A program made the translations under genes and the position numbers. From Mytilus galloprovincialis (taxonomy: Eukaryota; Mollusca; Bivalvia; Mytilida; Mytilidae): 64,000 nucleotides of DNA. The notes beneath the pieces were generated by a model that saw only the letters and a program-made list of their open reading frames with translations, was not told the origin of the DNA and ran no database searches. Below, in pieces: positions 23,305 to 34,302 of this stretch (within the stretch, counting starts at the first letter, position 1; every line of letters starts with the position of its first letter). Location of the stretch: the NCBI RefSeq assembly GCF_965363235.1, contig NC_134849.1:15898863-15962862 (forward strand), given 5' to 3'.

Positions 23305-23660
23305 TTTACATCACTACGTCGGTACTTCTGCTGTTGGACTATCAGTCACCGAGGGTATCATCAGCTCAGTAGTCAGTACTTCGGTACTGACATGATTTAA
23401 CAAACTTTACTAAAATTTTCCGTTTATAAATTTTGAAATTATTGAGAAACTAAGGTTTCAACTCCCTCAGGCAAAGTTGATTTTAGATGAATTTGGCTAT
23501 TTGTTTTACTTATTTTTGAAATATAGCTCTTCAACGTTTCAGTAAATCTTCGATTTCAAATGTTTGGCTTTGAGCGTTCCCAATGAAGGTAAATCCAGAA
23601 ATGCGCTTGGACGCAAGAAATTATTAAACGTGTTGTTTTCAATTTTTCTATATGCCTGTG
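23305..23660 (+). repeat. Hammerhead repeat family 2, monomer with decayed core
   Basis: About 350 bp matching 56,938-57,300 (reverse) block by block: ACTTCGGTACTGACATGATT, CAACTCCCTCAGGCAAAGTT, then the ribozyme region GAGCGTTCCCAATGAAGG with AAATGCGCTTGGACGC. The core reads CCAATGA rather than CTGATGA, so catalysis is unlikely. It abuts the truncated end of the retroelement at 23,303. Confidence 0.65.
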
Positions 23661-23809
23661 TTTGTCCCAAGTCTGCAATGTTGTCAGTATCTCTAAATTT
23701 TAAATGATTGAAAGCTGGTTATATCATATATGCATGTGTACATGGTGTATAATTGTGTATAATATGATAATGTACAGCTGGCTGCAGTTCTTACCTGTAC
23801 AGCAAGTAA

Positions 23810-24135
23810 TTCGATAACCAGTTATCTGCATGGACTGGTCAAAGTTAACCTGTGACCGGATTTAGGACTGCTCTGACCAGTCCTATGACCAAAATATAGT
23901 TAATTTGAAACGCGGACTTGGTCCTAGGACTGTTTTTGTATGTCTGCCAAAATGTTAACTTCGAACCAGTTCTGTCATAAGTTAACATAAGTGAACTTCG
24001 AAACCAGTCCTGCCGTAAAAACCAGTTAACTTTTGCTTTTACAAATCCGACCGAAACCAGACCTGTTCTTAAGTTAACTTCTGACTGGTCTGCTCAACTC
24101 TAAGTTAACTTGTAACCAGGACCGCTCTACATCGA
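23810..24135. repeat. Degenerate array of AGTTAACTT / ACCAGTCCTG motifs
   Basis: At least six occurrences of (A)AGTTAAC(T/C)T spaced 35-60 bp, interleaved with ACCAGTCCTG, GACTGGTC and GGACTGGT words in both orientations. Irregular spacing argues against a simple satellite. Confidence 0.55.
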
Positions 24136-24774
24136 TTTTTTAAACATTTTTTTTTTATTTTTATATCTTTGTTTCGTTATATAAACATTGAAAATAAAGT
24201 AAAATTAATAATTCTGTTATATAAACAAGATAAAATACAAATATTTGAAAATAAAGTACGCATATAACGTTGCTTGTAACATAAATTTATCTGTGATCTG
24301 CCAATCTATAAATTAAAAAACGATCTTGGTTACAATGATAACGGGCACTGAAAATATATTCCAATACCTATCAAATTCAACCATATGTGCACTCTATTAT
24401 GTATATCTATGAAAGGACGTGGGTATATTATATGTTAGCTACGATCCTTTGTAGCCACAATCAGCAATATTTCAATTTCAGGATAAAATTTAATATACAA
24501 AATGAAAGCAGCATTTAAACACATGACTACAATTTTTTGTTCGCATAAAGGAGTAGGTCCAGTAAGAACCCTTTGTGGCCCAAAAATATAGCAGTTTATC
24601 AAAATTGTTAAAATGTAAACTTTTAGTTATTTATTGGACAGTAAAATGTTTATGCTACATAAATATGGGCTGTTTTTTGACAATACAATGCACATATATC
24701 GGGTAATAGCACCATTAAGTCATGCTAAATAACTGAAATCTTCACAATTCTAGCATTTTAGTTAAATTTTAAAC

Positions 24775-24920
24775 GGTTTTCGTGTAAAACGAAAGTGGCC
24801 GCATTCGAGTCCATCCTTAATATTGAAATGTTAGTTGTATTTTATGATAATACATAACATATATAAAGGTTGAGGATGAACACGGATGCGGCCACTTTTA
24901 TTTTAACAAAAACAATCTGA
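24775..24920. repeat. Imperfect inverted repeat (GTGGCCGCAT arms)
   Basis: The left arm AAAGTGGCCGCATTCGAGTC and the reverse complement of the right arm AAAGTGGCCGCATCCGTGTT pair over roughly 45 bp with a ~55-bp spacer; flanking TTTTCGTGTAAAAC/GTTTTTGTTAAAAT also match. Could be a hairpin or a small element. Confidence 0.6.
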
Positions 24921-25138
24921 AAAGCGACATTTTTCGGCATATTTGGTAGATTTTTCATATTTCAGCTTGAATCGGTGCGTTTTTTATGATTAAATCAGTT
25001 AGAATCTTTCACATAAACTAATTAATTCAAATAAAATAGACACTTAAGTGTTTAAAAAGTGGTCAAAATCTTTCGTCAGATTAACCTGAAATTTAAGGTC
25101 AAAATCGGCCCTTACCGGACCTAAACCTTTAGTGTGCC

Positions 25139-25870
25139 TGCCACCATGTCTTCCTTTTATTCAAAATATAGACACGCAACAAAATTTCAGTAGTTTTGAT
25201 ACCTCATGCTGACTTGTACAACAAAATTATTTGACCGCATAGACCAAAACTTTCCATATGTGCACTTTAATTGCAAATCTCTATACCCGCATAGTAAATC
25301 AGCCATATGTTTTATGTCAGGATTCAATGTATAATACCATGGATAGCAATATTGCAATACAATAACAACAAAGTTTTGTTCACATAAATTTAGGGTGCCA
25401 TCATGTCCTCCTTTTATTCAAAATATTGATACGTAACAAATTTCAGTAGTTTAGACTAAGTTTTGATACCTCATGCTGACTTTTACAACAAAATTATTTG
25501 ACCGCATAGACCAAAACTTTCAATATGTGCACTTTAATTTCAAATCTCTATACCCGCATAGTAAATCAGCCATATGTTTTATGTCAGAATTCAATGTGTA
25601 ATACCACGGATAGCAATATTGCAATACAATAACAACAAATTTTTGTTCGCACAAATTTAGGATGCCAGCATGTCAAAAATTCAAACTGACCATATGTGCA
25701 CTTTAATTTGTAAATCTATATACCCACATAGTATTGTACCTAGCGCCTTTATGTCTTCTCCTAGCGCTCCTGTGCCCATTGTAGTCGGACCACAATTGTA
25801 AGCAATAACATTAGAAAACAATTAATGCAAAATTTGTTCCGCATAAATTGAGAGTGTCAGCATTTCATCT
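25139..25870 (+). repeat. ~257-bp tandem repeat
   Basis: CATGTC anchors at 25,145, 25,402 and 25,669 with a last partial unit near 25,861; the first two units agree closely throughout (GATACCTCATGCTGACTT, TTTGACCGCATAGACCAAAA, ATACCCGCATAGTAAATCAG). A diverged earlier relative lies near 24,360-24,560. Non-coding. Confidence 0.8.
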
Positions 25871-26127
25871 CTGTATTCATAATACTAAAAAGTCACTAGA
25901 TAGTAGATAGTAGTTCAGGGTGGTGTGTAAAACTAAACTATAAGACTGCAGCATCCAAGTACCAACACTGACATGTCTGAATACATTTTTAAGTATCAAG
26001 TCCTGTCCATGATCTTAAAAATATTATGAAGTAAGATCAAAGGGAAAATGTACTAATTGTCGATAAACAATAATAGTTTACATGGCTTTGTTCTTTTTTA
26101 TCTACATAAGCATATCAAGTACTTCAA

Positions 26128-26289
26128 TCCATGGACTGAGTTCACGGTAGATCGCTTTTCCTATCCAAAATACATATTCAACCGGAATATCGCTAGCCTT
26201 TAACTTTTCATCGTTGTCTTCTACGCCTTTTCCTCCACACTTAGTGCTTGCTTCTAGCCATGTATTGGACTTCTGAACCCGCTTTCAAT
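26128..26289 (-). pseudogene. Relic exon of a lectin-type receptor (paralogue of 47,151-47,342)
   Basis: Host gene family, minus strand. The reading SNTWLEASTKCGGKGVEDND, then ASDIPVEYVFWIGKAIYREL with SPWIEVL aligns with exon 2 of the receptor at 33.8-49.6 kb (WDRAQSAC ... GIPYEHEF-IGKAIFRV ... RWIEII). It has the W-x2-A-x3-C and WIG blocks of a C-type-lectin-like fold. Two features suggest a dead exon: no AG gives the 2-nt start phase needed to join the signal exon at 28,008-28,068, and the position of the expected donor after the Leu codon reads AT instead of GT. No later exons were found downstream. Confidence 0.65.
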
Positions 26290-27186
26290 ATTACAAATAA
26301 CAGGTAAGGAATTTGTAAATTTATTTTTATAGTTACAAAACATGCTTTATTTTCATTTGAAGTGTGCATGGATAAATATTTTTTAATTGATTTCGAATTT
26401 AAAATAACAAATTTAACCACTTATAACAACAGCGTATTTTATTTGTCAAACATGTCAAACTTTCGAGATATGATCAGTATTATTTTTTTACATTATTCAT
26501 CATATACAAAATGCAGCGACGATGAGCTGCCTAACCTATTCCTAAAAACATGATGAAATCACACAAAACTTTATCAAATGTAGTACAGTGGATGTTATAT
26601 ACATATCCATTTACATTATACTAAATATTCAATCCATCAGTGACATTCACTTTTAATGATATATGTATATATATATATACATTTGGCAGATTATTCTCCT
26701 TTCAATAATTGAATGATAAGTAATTTTTAACAACGTCATGAGAAGGATTTTTAAGCAATAGATTAAACATAAAAAAATATATCAAAGTTATGTTATCAAG
26801 TTCCTTCACACTCTGAACTGATAACAACTATATTAGTTGCCGTTGTTTGTGGAACGTATCAGTATAACTTGACTTTTATATTCCTAACTTGATGGTTTTT
26901 TATTTGTTTGATCCGTTGTTTATTTTCGGTAAGCTGTTCTGTTCCTCGAATCAAAGGATCACAAAAAATATATAGCTGACATCTGTTCTATGCAATGGAC
27001 AATTATTGACAAAACTATAACAGAACAACAAAGATAAGGGACAGCAACCACTTGAATTATTTCATTTATCATATTTTCATCTATAAGTGTTACTGGAAGC
27101 AATCATGAAAATATTTCTTAAATAGCTTAACAGTGACAGAAGGTCTTGTGTCTGTTTATTAAGAAATGCCATTGATATTTGTAACC

Positions 27187-27236
<50 letters not shown>

Positions 27237-28007
27237 GTTTTCAAAACGAAGGCAATCAGTTTCTTGGTTATACATTCTACCATAGCATAGAGTGTGATAC
27301 AAATTGAAAATCTTAACATTTAACTGTTGAGAGAGGAGAAATATCGTATTGTACTAGATTCGGTGGTTTAATCTGTTTCTCTATTGATTTTAAGAAGATC
27401 AATAGATAATTTTAATGATATACAAATAGACATATTCTTTCTATATGACGTCATGGACATCGAGGGCGAGAGGGTATTTCCACCTAACGTTTAAATAGCA
27501 AATAAAGAGAAAACATGAAATTGTACTTCGTACTTTAATATTAATCAATAAATGACTGAGATCGAACGAACCACTTGATGAAATCAAAGGACTTATAAAC
27601 CGATCGTGGAAAGAGTAGATCGGTTCCGAATAAGAGAAAACATTAAAGGTAATGAAAAACACCTCAACCGTTTTAAAATAAGGTCATTCGTATAAACCAT
27701 GATAAACGATACGGAAACCCTATGATATTTTATCATTATACTAAGATTTTTAAAGTAAAACATAATTGTTAACTGGATCTACTCTGAATTTAGCGATACA
27801 AATTAACTGATCAAATCTAAGTGGCTGATGAACACAATTGGTATTTGTAAGCTGCATGTTGGAGTTCATCTTGAATTGCGTTGTTAGATAAATCAATTAA
27901 TCTTTTATATATACACCTGTTTAAGGAAGTATACCTTGTCAAAATATAATTTGAAAAGTTATGCCTTAAGTACAGTTAGAACAAATTGTATATATTAATT
28001 AACTTAC
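26290..28007. other. Interval between relic receptor exons; TA microsatellite inside
   Basis: If the two relic exons once formed one gene this is its first intron. AT-rich, includes short AT runs near 26,660-26,690 and the (TA)n tract at 27,190-27,233. No other exon supported. Confidence 0.4.
27190..27233. repeat. (TA)n microsatellite
   Basis: About 22 uninterrupted TA units. Confidence 0.95.
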
Positions 28008-28068
28008 CAAATGAAATAAAAAATAATACAAGAAATATCTGCAATACAAATGCATTCATTTTAGTCAT
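28008..28068 (-). pseudogene. Signal-peptide exon of the relic receptor gene
   Basis: Minus strand ATG at 28,068 gives MTKMNAFVLQIFLVLFFISF and then a donor TTTG|GTAAGTT. The exon is 61 bp and leaves one nucleotide over, exactly like the first coding exon of the receptor gene at 49,531-49,591 (also 61 bp, same donor context). The peptide is a plausible cleavable signal. The exon itself looks intact; it is called relic because the following exon is out of phase and no other exons follow. Confidence 0.6.
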
Positions 28069-29020
28069 ATCCCTAACAATAATCATATGATTCATAAAAA
28101 TAGTTTTAAATCACGGAAGTTGAACATAGCTGATAACAAAGTAATGGTTTTTGTGTTTATTAATCTAGCAAAAGGTATGTATACCAAGTGAAATTAAATA
28201 TTGATTTTGTTTTTGAAATAATAAAAGGTAAAACCACATTTATTAACTGCTGAGCAAGGTTTCTGATATATATGAGTAAATTTTGTAAACGCATATACAA
28301 TTATCGTTGAAGAACACTTGAAATGCTATTGATGAATACTTAGAAGAAAATACTGATCAACTTTATCCTTAGTGGGCCATCGTGATTTTTCAAAACCATT
28401 CAGTAAAAATTATATTTGAGGTGATCATTTAAAAAAAATTGTAGTGAAGAAAAAATAAGAAATTGTGTGTGCTGGATGGCGTACATGAATCAAACCATAA
28501 TGTCTTTGATCTTTATTGCGTTGATGTGTAAATTTTGATCTTTGTATTTATGTGGCACACTTATAATTCTCTCATATGTACCATTCTGTTTTTAAACCGT
28601 TTAATTATATAAACACTCATATTGCAACACATATACAATTGATTACTTGTATTAAATATGGTTGATATATTTGACAGAATATATTAAAAGGGCTAAACTT
28701 TAGTTAGTTTCACTATAAAGTAACACATGGACCTTGTGTCTTACATAGCTAATTGCTTCACTGTAAATGACCAAATCCTTTTTTAGATATTGATTTACAT
28801 AATTTTTCTGATATTTGAACAGTATCGTTAAACATTAGCGATTGGTGAACATTGATAGTCTTAACGTTTACACCAGATGACAATGTTGTCCCATTCCAAA
28901 TTAAAGTCCAAAAAGGGCCTAACTTATGGTTTCGTCTACAGGACGTACAAAAAGTTGCAAAGGAAAGTACGAGTAGCTTATATTCAAGAAGAATGTGCAC
29001 AATTTAGTTTTATCAAGGAA
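28069..29020. other. No gene recognised
   Basis: AT-rich upstream region of the relic receptor locus. A frame near 28,860-28,995 is discussed among rejected items. Confidence 0.4.
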
Positions 29021-29024
29021 GTCG

Positions 29025-29335
29025 GTAACATTGACAGTAGTCAGTACTTCGGTACTGACATGATTTAACAAACTTTTCTAAAATAGTCCGTTTATAAATT
29101 TTGAAATTATTAAGAAACTAAGGTTTCAACTCCCTCAGGCAAAGTTGGCTTTAGATATGGATTTGGCTATTTATTTTAGGTATTTTGACATAAAGCTCTT
29201 CAACGGTTTCGGTACTTATACATCTTCGGATTTTTAATGTTTGGCTTTGAGCGTTCATGATGTAGGTAAATCCAGAAAAGCGCTTCGGACGTAAGAAAAT
29301 ATTAAACGTGTTGTTTTCAATTTTTTTCCGACCTG
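29025..29335 (+). repeat. Hammerhead repeat family 2, monomer with decayed core
   Basis: Matches 23,340-23,660 and the reverse complement of 56,938-57,230. In the ribozyme region GAAAAGCGCTTCGGACG is kept but the catalytic box reads CATGATG followed by T, so it is probably inactive. Confidence 0.65.
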
Positions 29336-29339
29336 CTGT

Positions 29340-29455
29340 TTTTGTATTCTTCATTTTTCAAAACGTACTTTTTAGCCATGGCGTTGTCTGTTTGTTTTCG
29401 ATTTAAGAGTTTGACTTTCCCTCTGGTATTTTTTGCCCCTGTTTTATCAGGTTTG
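29340..29455 (+). repeat. Fragment of the YIDD-family 3' part
   Basis: Contains TTTTTAGCCATGGCGTTGTC and GAGTTTGACTTTCCCTCTGG, matching 20,812-20,875. Confidence 0.6.
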
Positions 29456-30593
29456 TTATTTAATTGGTGGTTGTCTGTCGCAAATAATCGTTTGAATATT
29501 GAACGCATTAAAACATAAGTGAGCTCTTCGATTTTAATCTCTGTTGCGTTGATACGAAAAATCTTATGGTTTGTGCATTGCATTAGTCATGTGTTTTTTT
29601 GTATAGTGTGTCTCCCAAATGGGTTGTCGATTTTTTAGTCTTCGCAATTTTTTTGACGATAATTGAAGTAATAATATAAAAGTAATTTCAGTGTTATCGT
29701 TAATGATTTACAGCAACACTAAATCAAACATAGAGCAAGTATTTTTGAGAATTCACTGCATTGACGAGAGAGACCTCCCATATAAATAGTTAACTCTTTG
29801 CAAAATCCAACATAGTTGTAAAATTTTCGAATTGTCTTAGTCATTTGAATATCTGCATTTTGTCTGCATTTGATATAATTTGTGTTAAATCCTAAAGAGT
29901 TTGTCTCTTTCATTTATATTACGACATCACACGAACCCTTTGATTGCATCGATAATAGTCATTGTTTAATGTACTACAGTACATTAGATCCAAAACCTTA
30001 AATCGGTCATAATTTTTTTGTAATACCTTGTAAAGTGCATCCTCGTGGTTATTAAAAATTATCTCAGTTGTCTTCTATAGTTTTTGGGAAAAAATCAAAA
30101 ATCAAAAACTGACGTGAAACAACTCCCATAAAGTGTCAACAGCTGATTTTGGTGACTACTTTAATTTTAAATCTAATTGGGGTGAACATTTTTATCTTGT
30201 AAGTTATTTCTTTAAAAATAAAAATATCATAACACATCTTAAATATGGATAAACAAAAATAAACCCTTCAATAAAAATGATTTGACTGACAATTGAATTT
30301 GTTATAAACGAGAATACCCAGAATTATTGATAAAATAAGCAAAGCTCCACGCACAAAATTGGTTTACAAGGGAAGGGTACTGATTGGAAGGCTACGTGCT
30401 ATCAAAATGAAATCAAATTAATTAAACAGTGTATTCCTCCATTCCAAAGAGTATATAATGATACAGTTTTACTTTTATTGTGATAATATTGCAGTTGTAG
30501 GTAAAAACTGAATAAGCAATTATATTTTAACTTTCTTAGGCAAACTGTATATGCACGAATTAACTTGACATAATTATAATTCATATTAGAAAC
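29456..30593. other. No gene recognised
   Basis: AT-rich; a possible small dispersed repeat near 30,060-30,170, without a second copy in the window. Confidence 0.4.
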
Positions 30594-31288
30594 CTGTCTG
30601 TACTTTAACAGATCCCGTCAGTATGTTATTGCTCTATAATATGTCATTATGATGTATTTCTATTATGTATTAGAAAATACGTTGAAATACAACCGTCAAA
30701 ATTATTCAATCGCGTAGTGGTATAAACTTTTTGTGGACTCTTATAAATTCCATAGAACTTTGGGACTATTTAAATCTCGATCTATTTCTGAAATTAATTC
30801 ATACATAATTTTAATTTTTTAACACTGTATGCTAACATTGTCCATGTGAAATTGAAAAATTATTTGTAAAAACGACAAAAATATGTGACGTATAAAATTT
30901 TCTGACGTCAGACACGAGAATCAATGAATGATGTTGTAGATAGATGTTTTTTGTGTTCTGTTAAATTGTTCCTTTTAAAATTATTTCACGATGATGACTG
31001 TTCTACCCATATTTCGACTTTTTTATTTATTATGTCTGTTTAGTTCACGCATCATTGTAAATATAATAGAATTTGATGAGACTGTCAACAAAGTGAGAGA
31101 TTTAGCGCTATAAAATCATTTTTATTCCACCATTTTCTACATTTGAAAATGCCTGTACCAAGTCAGGAATATGACAGTTCTTGTCCATTCGTTTTTGATG
31201 TGTTTTTATCATTTGATTTTGCCATGTAATTATTAACTTAACGGTTAGATTTTCCTCTTAGTTCAGTATTTTAGTGATTTTACTTTTT
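30594..31288 (+). mobile_element. 5'-truncated YIDD-family copy (3' untranslated part only)
   Basis: Collinear with 10,822-11,534: shared CAATCGCGTAGTGG, CTGTATGCTAACATT, GCCTGTACCAAGTCAGGAAT and the end TAGTGATTTTACTTTT. Starts further 3' than the other copy. Confidence 0.75.
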
Positions 31289-31439
31289 CATGTATTAACA
31301 AAAGTTTTCGTAAAATGTGAAGGAAGAAATTCTATCAAATTATAGATTATAATTGTACTAAAAACATGGAGATTTTTGTTATGTTAGTCAGGAGCCATGC
31401 AGATTTTTCGCAACACATACGACACTTGAACATGCCTTA

Positions 31440-31665
31440 TTTTTTGAAATACTAAGACTTTTCTTCCTCAGGCATAGATTACCTTAGCTGTATTTGGCAA
31501 AACGTTTAGGAATTTTGGTCCTCAATGCTCTTCAACTTCATACTTAATTTGGCCTTTTCAACTTTTTTGGATTCGAGCGTCACTGATGAGTCTTTTGTAG
31601 ACGAAACGCGCGTCTGGCGTATATGCTAAATTTAGTCCTGGTATCTATGATGAGTTTATTTACTA
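31440..31665 (+). repeat. Hammerhead repeat family 1, copy with intact ribozyme
   Basis: Contains ACTAAGACTTTTCTTCCTCA, CTTCAACTTCATACTTAATT, the ribozyme at 31,577-31,620 and the tail TTTAGTCCTGGTATCTATGA. The same order of blocks is seen at 52,620-52,830. Confidence 0.75.
31577..31620 (+). ncRNA. Type I hammerhead ribozyme, family 1
   Basis: All core elements are present. Stem I: GCGTCA (31,577-31,582) pairs with TGGCGT (31,615-31,620) using four Watson-Crick and two G-U pairs. Core CTGATGA 31,583-31,589. Stem II GTCT/AGAC (31,590-31,593 with 31,599-31,602), loop TTTGT. GAA 31,603-31,605. Stem III AC/GT with a GCGC loop (31,606-31,613). Cleavage would fall after C31,614 (GTC). The very short stem III is typical of hammerheads carried by Penelope-like and small bivalve retroelements. 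Sequence alone cannot show activity. Confidence 0.85.
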
Positions 31666-31669
31666 ACAA

Positions 31670-33160
31670 TTTGAAGAGACTCGCGCCAAGATTTTCGTCG
31701 AGATGAAATTTATTTAACTTACCAATAACATACACGCTACCCATAATATGTTGATATGTTAAATCACAAAGTTTCTTTGAGATAAAAATGTATACCAAAG
31801 CGGTAAATATTTTGGTTATTCGTAGAATAGCATTAAGAACACTTTGAATAAATCCACTGCCAGTATAAAAATTTAAGAAAAAGATGAACATACATCAAAA
31901 TTTGATATAGGAAAATAAACCTGTAACAGATGATACATAAAACGGTAATCAGTTAATACACGTACAACAACACTGACATAATAAGTATACCGAGATCTGC
32001 TAGCAACCATGTGCTTTATTACTAAGCTATAATTAACTACATATTATATCGTTACTGTTGAATTCTATACGGAAGTAATTTTATAACAGTAATGCTTGCT
32101 TTTAACGATGTAGTAAAAGAATGTTTTTCTAACAGAAGTATTGCAAAATAAATGATTCTTGGTAATATATTATTTAAATTTGATTTTAAAAACACTAGAA
32201 AGAATGCTCTAAGTACCGTTACAAAATCTATGTATGTATTCCGTTTTAAATTGCAATATCTCTAAAACATGTGTAACATATAAAGTATCAGATTAAATGT
32301 CTTTAATACAAAAATTTAGTTCAGGTTTATTCTACCAAATGTTTGAAACCCATTTAGTTAACACCATTGACCCACGACAATATGCAAAGTCAACGAAAAA
32401 TCCCCCAAAAAAATCACAGTCTTGTTTGAAGTTTGGGATGATTGATTATGTGTCTGTCGAAAAAGACTTCAACCAACAAATACAAATACTTTGACAACGG
32501 TGATAACAAAAAACTCGTTTTGTACGTTGCCACGCATGGAGCTGAAACATACTCTCCATGATTATCTGATGCATCTCTATTTTCCGCTTGAATTCGTGTT
32601 GTTTAATTTCTAGTTTTCTAAACTTTGTTTGACAGTGTTGTTCCTCTGTTGTTTAGCAAGTTAAATAGGTTTTTGTCATCCGAGAGCATGAATGGGATTT
32701 GCAAAATGTGTCCAAATTGAGGCTATCGATTTGAATTTGAATTGTTGGTACATATTTTACAAATTGTGTGTTTAACTTATCGAAACACGTGTATAGCATT
32801 TTATTTTATAGCCGTGTATTTTTGATAAGGTATTTTAGAAATAGGAATGGAATGGTGATAAAAAGAGATGGACGAGTTTGTGATTTCATGGTTTTGAATG
32901 ATGAATGATGTTAAACATAAATGTATTACATTTAGGAATTTAATTTTTTTCAAAAGTCAACTACACGCAAATGGCTCAAATGATCAAAAGGCATCTGGAG
33001 ATCTGCATTAAGTCTTCAACAACAATCAGACTTCATTAAACAATTAGTATCACTTACATAATTAACAATATCAATGCTATTGCACAAGATGTGTTACTTG
33101 ACAATCAATGTATCCGCAGCAATGATTAAGGCCAAATTATTGTAAGATAAAAAAAAAAAA
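31670..33160. other. No gene recognised
   Basis: AT-rich; a weak relic of the YIDD-family 3' part may lie near 32,540-32,650. The open frame at 32,297-32,494 has no recognisable domain. Confidence 0.4.
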
Positions 33161-33162
33161 AA

Positions 33163-33270
33163 ACACTACTGCACGGGCAGGTTTAAACTTACAACATCAG
33201 TGGTGACTTGCTAGTGAAAACAGTAGCAGAACTACCTAAACCACTTGGTCAGCGAAATCCCAAATAAAAA
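33163..33270 (-). repeat. tRNA-derived SINE or tRNA pseudogene
   Basis: Minus strand: GCTGACCAAGTGGTTTAGGT resembles the box A region of type II (Leu/Ser-like) tRNAs, a long variable-arm-like stretch follows, then GTAAGTTTAAACCTGCCCGT as a decayed box B, and a run of T that could serve as pol III terminator. I recall a frequent bivalve SINE of this kind. Not a functional tRNA: the box B is altered. Confidence 0.55.
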
Positions 33271-33381
33271 GGTTGATATCTCCTTTATACGAAGATGACC
33301 TTTGACGGAATACACTGAGAATTCTGTTTTTATCAAAATCCAGAAGGTTTACGTATACATGTAGTTTTCGATTGAATATTG

Positions 33382-33445
33382 TCAGCGTGTGTTCGTGTGT
33401 GTGTATGTTAGTGTTGGTATGTGTATGAATGTGTGAACATATGTG
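33382..33445. repeat. Imperfect (TG)n tract
   Basis: GTGTGT-rich stretch interrupted by A and C. Confidence 0.7.
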
Positions 33446-33836
33446 TTTTGTCGTGTAAAACCTGTGTATTTATTCCAGTTTTTTCTCATCGCTCATGACT
33501 GCTGTCATTGTTTTTCGCAACATCCTTGCCTTCGAATTCCTTTTTAGATGTGAAATCTTTAAAAATTTGAACTAATATTGCTTCCTGTGTCCTTTCAATT
33601 TAAATCATGTGACGTAAACATAACTAATAGGATCAACCATAAAATAATGCATCTATCAACATACACTAATTTTTGTTTATTATAATAAGTTTAATGTTCT
33701 CAACATTATAAGTCCAGTTACAATCAAACTTATTATAAACAAAACTAATAAATGTATGAACGCCTGGCGCCCGTTTTCTCAGCAAACACTTAACAGTTTG
33801 AAACTGTGTCGACAGACGTAAAATTTTATTACCATT

Positions 33837-34302
33837 TCACAATGTTGATTTGTCGTAGATATCAGTAGTCATGCTGTGGTCGTGACTTTTATATGACATA
33901 TATGAGTAATCCCCTTCAACCACTGAAAATGACGTGTCATATAATCCGTTTATATCATTGTGATTTCCTTTCACAATGGCTGCGCTATCGTAAGTAGGGC
34001 CAACTTCATTTTGATGTACGCCATGACTATGGTACATATTTTCTGTCATACACATTGTTCTATTTTGTTTATCATGTAAAACATCATATTCTCCATCGGT
34101 TGCGTCAGTAAAGGTCGCGTTCATTTTTTCAAGAAAAACTAAGTTATTTACAACGGAATATTCTGATGCACTAGTTTCACAGAGGTCATTTACTTTCCTT
34201 TTTCTTGTATTAGTTGAATCCTGGTTGATTGTGTTTGAAAAATGCAATTGGCTAGTTTCTCCTTTCTCAAATGTATTAGATTCTTTTAAAATTCCATTTG
34301 AC
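33837..34302 (-). CDS. Receptor exon 10: cytoplasmic tail
   Basis: Acceptor TGTTTTTAG at 34,303 and stop ending at 33,837. The tail is hydrophilic with a basic KRK cluster and Tyr motifs SEYSVV, GEYDVL, PTYDSAAIV, GLYDTSF, DYSYMSY and IYDKSTL. It aligns with the tail exon at 61,108-61,594 (GEYDHL, PTYDTA, NTYDHSF). Such YxxL/V and YDxx motifs are typical phosphorylation/adaptor sites; which kinase or adaptor would act here is not known. Confidence 0.8.

Noticed and set aside
23310-23400. Additional ribozyme in the front block (CTGATGA seen on the minus strand)
   Set aside because: No GAAA box or pairable stem I at the required distance; the box alone occurs by chance.
27190-27233. TATA-type promoter
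   Set aside because: A simple (TA)n microsatellite with no gene start nearby.
28860-28995. Plus-strand frame PFQIKVQKGPNLWFRLQDVQ resembling a BRO/KilA-type DNA-binding segment
   Set aside because: Too short, no partner domains, no start or splice sites, and similarity rests on a few aromatic positions.
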